9,468 nt of DNA. Source: an uncultured Lachnospiraceae bacterium (lineage in GTDB: Bacteria > Bacillota > Clostridia > Lachnospirales > Lachnospiraceae). Of this stretch, positions 6,862-9,468 are shown one piece after another. The translations under genes were made by a program, and so were the position numbers. The stretch lies in contig CAMWUP010000060.1 of NCBI GenBank assembly GCA_947177465.1, positions 1 to 9,468 on the forward strand. Reading direction: 5' to 3'. The notes under the pieces were generated by a model, which saw only the letters and a list, made by a program, of their open reading frames with translations, searched no databases and had not been told where the DNA came from. Numbering within the stretch: the stretch's first letter is position 1; every line of letters starts with the position of its first letter.

Positions 6862-8292
6862 ATGAAAAAGAACAAGAAATTATTTGTTTCTCTATTGTGC
6901 GGCATTGCCGTCCTGTTGTCTCCCCTGCCTGCGAAGGCGGCGGAAGTACCGTATCAGACTTACACGTATGACAAGTGGGGCAATACGACGCCGGCGCCCA
7001 ACGGCTATCTGCCGACAAGGAGCATAGGCGGCGCTGAGCTTGGGTGCGGCGATTTTAAAGACGCCTCCGATTTGTTTTACTGCGAGGCGAGAGGCGAGCT
7101 GTATATTGTGGATTCCGGAAACGCACGTATTGTTATTTTAGACAAGGAGCTTAAGGTGCTTGATGAGTGGACGGCGTTAGAGCTTGCGGGCGGCGGTGAA
7201 TATACCTTTTCCAATCCACAGGGCATCTATGTATCAGAGGACGGTACAGCCTATATTGCGGAGATGGGAAATCAGGAGGTTGTCGTCTGCGGCAGGGACG
7301 GTCGTGTTTTACAGGTGCTTGGCGCGCCGCAGTCCACCTTGCTGCCGGATAATTTCAATTATCAGCCCCACAAGGTCGTGGTGGATAAATCGGGCAGGAT
7401 TTATGTGCTTTCCAAGGGCGTCTATCAGGGAATCGTCTATCTGGAGCCGGATGGAACATTCATCAAGTTTTTTGGGGCAAATAATGTGGAGATGACGTTG
7501 CAGCGCAGAATCCGTAAAATCTGGAAGGATATTCTGAGCGACAAGGCAGCCGCTACCATGCAGGCATTCAATCCGATTGAATACGGCAATCTCTTTATGG
7601 GCGGGGAAGGTTATATTTATGCTGTGGCGGCTGGCAGTGAGAGCGGCGCCGCACTGATAACCAGGCTGAATCCGCTTGGTATCGATACCCTTCCTGCAAT
7701 GAAAGAGAATGGAAGAAATACATCCGTATATGCTGACGTTGCAGTAGATGCAAACGGTATTATGACATTTCTGGATACCACCTATGGAAACATCTATCAG
7801 GTGGATGAGAACGGCAGCCTGATGTTTGCATTCGGCGGGTTGGGAAATCAGGTGGGATTGTTTAAAAAGCCTGTGTCATTGGTTGCGATGGAAGACAGGC
7901 TCTACATTATGGACGCCGACAAAAATACCATCACGGAGTTTGAACTGACACAGTTCGGCGAAATGGTGCAGACGGCAATCAATCTCTACAACGACGGGCT
8001 CTATGAAGAGAGTATAGAACCGTGGAGGGAAGTGACGCAGCGCAATTCCAACTATCTGCTTGCCTATACCGGTTTGGGAAAGGCATATTATCAGCTTGGC
8101 AGGTATGAGGAGGCGATGTATTATTACAGACTGGCAAACGACAGAAGCAATTATTCCGATGCGTTTAAAGAAGCATCCCTTGGAAGAATCAGGGATTCCT
8201 TTCACATGATTGTACTGGTGATTGTACTTCTTATCGCAGCGGCTGTCTCATTCAGGATATATAAAAAGAGACGGAAAGGAGCGCCCGCATGA
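6862..8292 (+). CDS. Exported NHL beta-propeller and TPR protein with a C-terminal membrane anchor
   Basis: The 476-residue product starts with a signal peptide (MKKNKK, hydrophobic core 7-22, likely cleavage after PAKA at 26). Residues about 65-362 hold six NHL-like blades, for example GELYIVDSGNARIVIL, NPQGIYVSEDGTAYIAEMGN, DKSGRIYVLSK, DANGIMTFLDTTYGNIYQVD and DRLYIMDADKNTITEF, enough for a closed propeller. Two TPR-like helix pairs follow (about 366-435; the second contains GLGKAYYQLGRYEEAMYYY). A membrane helix at about 448-465 precedes the basic tail YKKRRKGAPA, so propeller and TPRs should face outside. NHL propellers often bind proteins or glycans, but some families are enzymes; I see no catalytic signature. 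A GGAGAG site lies 5 nt before the ATG. The stop codon overlaps the next start as ATGA. A scaffold or sensor beside the transporter is inference. Confidence 0.85.
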   Translation: MKKNKKLFVSLLCGIAVLLSPLPAKAAEVPYQTYTYDKWGNTTPAPNGYLPTRSIGGAELGCGDFKDASDLFYCEARGELYIVDSGNARIVILDKELKVLDEWTALELAGGGEYTFSNPQGIYVSEDGTAYIAEMGNQEVVVCGRDGRVLQVLGAPQSTLLPDNFNYQPHKVVVDKSGRIYVLSKGVYQGIVYLEPDGTFIKFFGANNVEMTLQRRIRKIWKDILSDKAAATMQAFNPIEYGNLFMGGEGYIYAVAAGSESGAALITRLNPLGIDTLPAMKENGRNTSVYADVAVDANGIMTFLDTTYGNIYQVDENGSLMFAFGGLGNQVGLFKKPVSLVAMEDRLYIMDADKNTITEFELTQFGEMVQTAINLYNDGLYEESIEPWREVTQRNSNYLLAYTGLGKAYYQLGRYEEAMYYYRLANDRSNYSDAFKEASLGRIRDSFHMIVLVIVLLIAAAVSFRIYKKRRKGAPA

Positions 8293-8915
8293 ACAAGCTG
8301 AAGGAAGGGTTAAAGCAATGCAAATATACGATGTTTCATCCGGTAAACGGTTTTGATCAGGTGAAATGGAACAACGCAGGCAGTATTCCCGTGTGTATTA
8401 TGATTCTGGCAGCATTTTTTCTGGTCAATGTGTTTGATGCGGTGCTGACAGGCTTTATTTTCAACACAAACAATCCGGACAAAATTTCCGTGCCCTCCAT
8501 TTTCCTGATTACCATGGGAGGCTTCCTAATCTGCTATGTTGCAAACTGGGCTGTCAGCTCCCTGATGTTTACGGAAGGAAAGAGCCGTCACGTATTTATT
8601 ATGTTCTGTTATGTGCTGCTTCCCTATACCGTGTTTGAGATGATATACATCATCGCCACCAATCTGGTGAATGCAGAGATGAGCGCGTTTTTAGACGCCC
8701 TCCGGTTTATCGGCTTTCTGTGGAGTTTTATTATTTTGATTTTCGGAGAGTATTATGTACATCAGCTTACCTTTGGAAAGGTTATCCTGAACCTTATCCT
8801 GACCGGAATCGGCATTGTGATTATCCTCTTTCTGCTGCTTCTGGGTTACAGTCTGGTACAGCAGATATACGTGTTTATATACACGATATATAACGAGATA
8901 GTATTTCGGATATGA
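8289..8915 (+). CDS. Yip1-family integral membrane protein
   Basis: A 208-residue protein with a short amphipathic cytoplasmic start containing FHPVNGFDQVKWN and about five membrane helices (34-57, 70-92, 102-125, 138-157 and 165-198). The pattern, with a P-x-x-GF segment before the first helix, LLPYTVFEMIY in the third and a G-rich, very hydrophobic end, fits the bacterial Yip1 domain family, whose function in bacteria is unknown. The start ATG overlaps the TGA of the propeller gene by 4 nt, and AAAGGAG (8275-8281) lies 7 nt upstream inside that gene, so translation is probably coupled and the two proteins may act together. Family assignment is from overall pattern rather than a catalytic motif, so a generic membrane protein is the alternative. 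Confidence 0.75.
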   Translation: MNKLKEGLKQCKYTMFHPVNGFDQVKWNNAGSIPVCIMILAAFFLVNVFDAVLTGFIFNTNNPDKISVPSIFLITMGGFLICYVANWAVSSLMFTEGKSRHVFIMFCYVLLPYTVFEMIYIIATNLVNAEMSAFLDALRFIGFLWSFIILIFGEYYVHQLTFGKVILNLILTGIGIVIILFLLLLGYSLVQQIYVFIYTIYNEIVFRI

Positions 8916-8928
8916 CGGAAGCAGAAAT

Positions 8929-8940
8929 GGAGGAAAGAGG
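8929..8940 (+). promoter_or_regulatory. Double ribosome binding site ahead of the last lipoprotein gene
   Basis: GGAGGAAAGAGG offers two purine cores. AGAGG (8936-8940) is 7 nt before ATG 8948, and GGAGG (8929-8933) is 8 nt before the in-frame GTG 8942. Further in-frame ATGs at 8927 and 8912 exist; the one at 8912 overlaps the previous stop as ATGA. ATG 8948 is preferred because it puts MKKIK directly before the hydrophobic signal core, whereas the longer forms would add an acidic stretch. Confidence 0.6.
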
Positions 8941-8947
8941 TGTGGAC

Positions 8948-9468
8948 ATGAAAAAGATAAAAGGCATATTCTGTCTGTTACTCGCCGGCGTCCTTTGTAT
9001 GACGGGCTGCGGAAAGTCAATCCAGGCGCCGCCTGCCCAGAGGGAGGCAATCGATTATACGCAGGGCTTTTTGCCGGCAAAAACAGAAGATGAACTGACG
9101 AAAATTGACGAGAATGACCGCTTTGTCCTCTATGCCAATTTAAGCAATGGCGAAATGGCGGTGGAGGATAAGCAGGAAGAGCGCACATGGTATTCCAATC
9201 CGGTGGATAAGCGGGATGACGGACTTGCCAGCGGTTTCAACAAAAATGCACTGTTGTCTGTGCTGACCGTGAAGTACAGTACGGAGAGAAGCGTGTCCAT
9301 GACCTGCGGCGGCTATATGTCAAGCGTTTCAAAGGACGGGCTTACGTATCGTATGGAAGCGGACGGCTCCATCACGTTTTTGTTTGATTTTCCCAATGAG
9401 GAATTTCGGATTCCCGTGCAGTACGCGCTGGAGGAGTACGGATTTACTGCCAGGATTCTGGCGGACGG
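8948..9468 (+). CDS. Lipoprotein resembling the DUF5696 family, N-terminal part (3' end outside window)
   Basis: The first 173 codons of a gene that stays open to the end of the window. The lipoprotein signal is clear: MKKIK, a hydrophobic core, then MTGC with the lipid-attachment Cys at residue 21. The mature part begins with a short linker, followed by beta-strand-rich sequence: ENDRFVLYANLSNGEMAVED, then TWYSNP and a segment running to FLFDFPNEEFRIPVQYAL. A strand of the form 'L-Y-x-N-x-x-x-G-x-x-x-V-x-D', closely followed by TWYSNP, reminds me of the large Firmicute surface proteins called DUF5696, found near sugar ABC transporters; that is recollection and was not searched. Function is unknown. 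It lies 32 nt after the Yip1-like gene with no terminator, so it belongs to the same operon. An extracellular glycan-binding or glycan-processing role is inference from context only. Confidence 0.7.
   Translation, partial: MKKIKGIFCLLLAGVLCMTGCGKSIQAPPAQREAIDYTQGFLPAKTEDELTKIDENDRFVLYANLSNGEMAVEDKQEERTWYSNPVDKRDDGLASGFNKNALLSVLTVKYSTERSVSMTCGGYMSSVSKDGLTYRMEADGSITFLFDFPNEEFRIPVQYALEEYGFTARILAD

Noticed and set aside
6549..6971. 140-codon plus-strand frame overlapping the second permease and the propeller gene
   Set aside because: It lies in another frame over the permease EAA region and the propeller signal peptide, both well supported. The translation is low in hydrophobic pattern and has no domain.
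8691..9188. 165-codon minus-strand frame opposite the Yip1-like and last lipoprotein genes
   Set aside because: It is antisense to two genes with ribosome binding sites and clear signals. The Pro/Ser/Arg-rich product has no recognisable features.
1..9468. Search for CRISPR arrays, insertion sequences, tRNA or rRNA genes and attachment sites
   Set aside because: No spaced direct repeats, transposase motifs, terminal inverted repeats, cloverleaf-like segments or rRNA-like stretches were seen by eye. The DNA looks like ordinary chromosome with no sign of recent transfer.

Overview
The window looks like chromosome of a Gram-positive Firmicute, most likely a clostridium of the Lachnospiraceae type. 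The reasons are strong purine-rich ribosome binding sites, GTG as well as ATG starts, two lipoprotein signals, mixed moderate-GC coding DNA with one sharply AT-rich intergenic region, and a CUT1 sugar transporter that lacks its own ATPase. The genus assignment is inference from style, not from a marker gene. Every gene that can be supported lies on the + strand.

Region 1 (1-1755) is the end of a purine salvage unit. It holds the last 87 codons of an adenine deaminase, then a complete NCS2-type (AzgA/PbuG-like) purine permease 34 nt downstream. The unit closes with a very strong intrinsic terminator, a perfect 16-bp stem followed by seven T. Uptake of a purine base and deamination of adenine to hypoxanthine make a coherent pair.

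Region 2 (1756-2048) is a regulatory intergenic region. It contains two nearly identical LacI/CcpA-type operator-like sites (1830-1841 and 1984-1995, 11 of 12 bases shared, centres 154 bp apart), a separate widely spaced inverted repeat (1847-1858 with 1915-1926), and a sigma-A-type promoter whose predicted start point falls on the downstream operator.

Region 3 (2049-9468, running off the end) is one tightly packed operon. In order it encodes: a 980-residue lipoprotein fusing two repeated beta-sandwich (carbohydrate-binding-like) modules and a helical linker to a family 1 solute-binding protein; two CUT1 permease subunits; an exported, membrane-anchored NHL beta-propeller/TPR protein; a five-helix Yip1-family membrane protein; and the start of another lipoprotein resembling the DUF5696 family. 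Gaps are 13-36 nt, one junction is a 4-nt ATGA overlap, and no internal terminator is visible. My reading is an oligosaccharide capture and import system with three extra envelope proteins of unknown role. The substrate cannot be told from the sequence. The transporter probably borrows a shared MsmX-type ATPase encoded elsewhere. The four-part accessory architecture (modular binding protein, propeller-TPR anchor, Yip1, DUF5696-like lipoprotein) is the most interesting content of the window.
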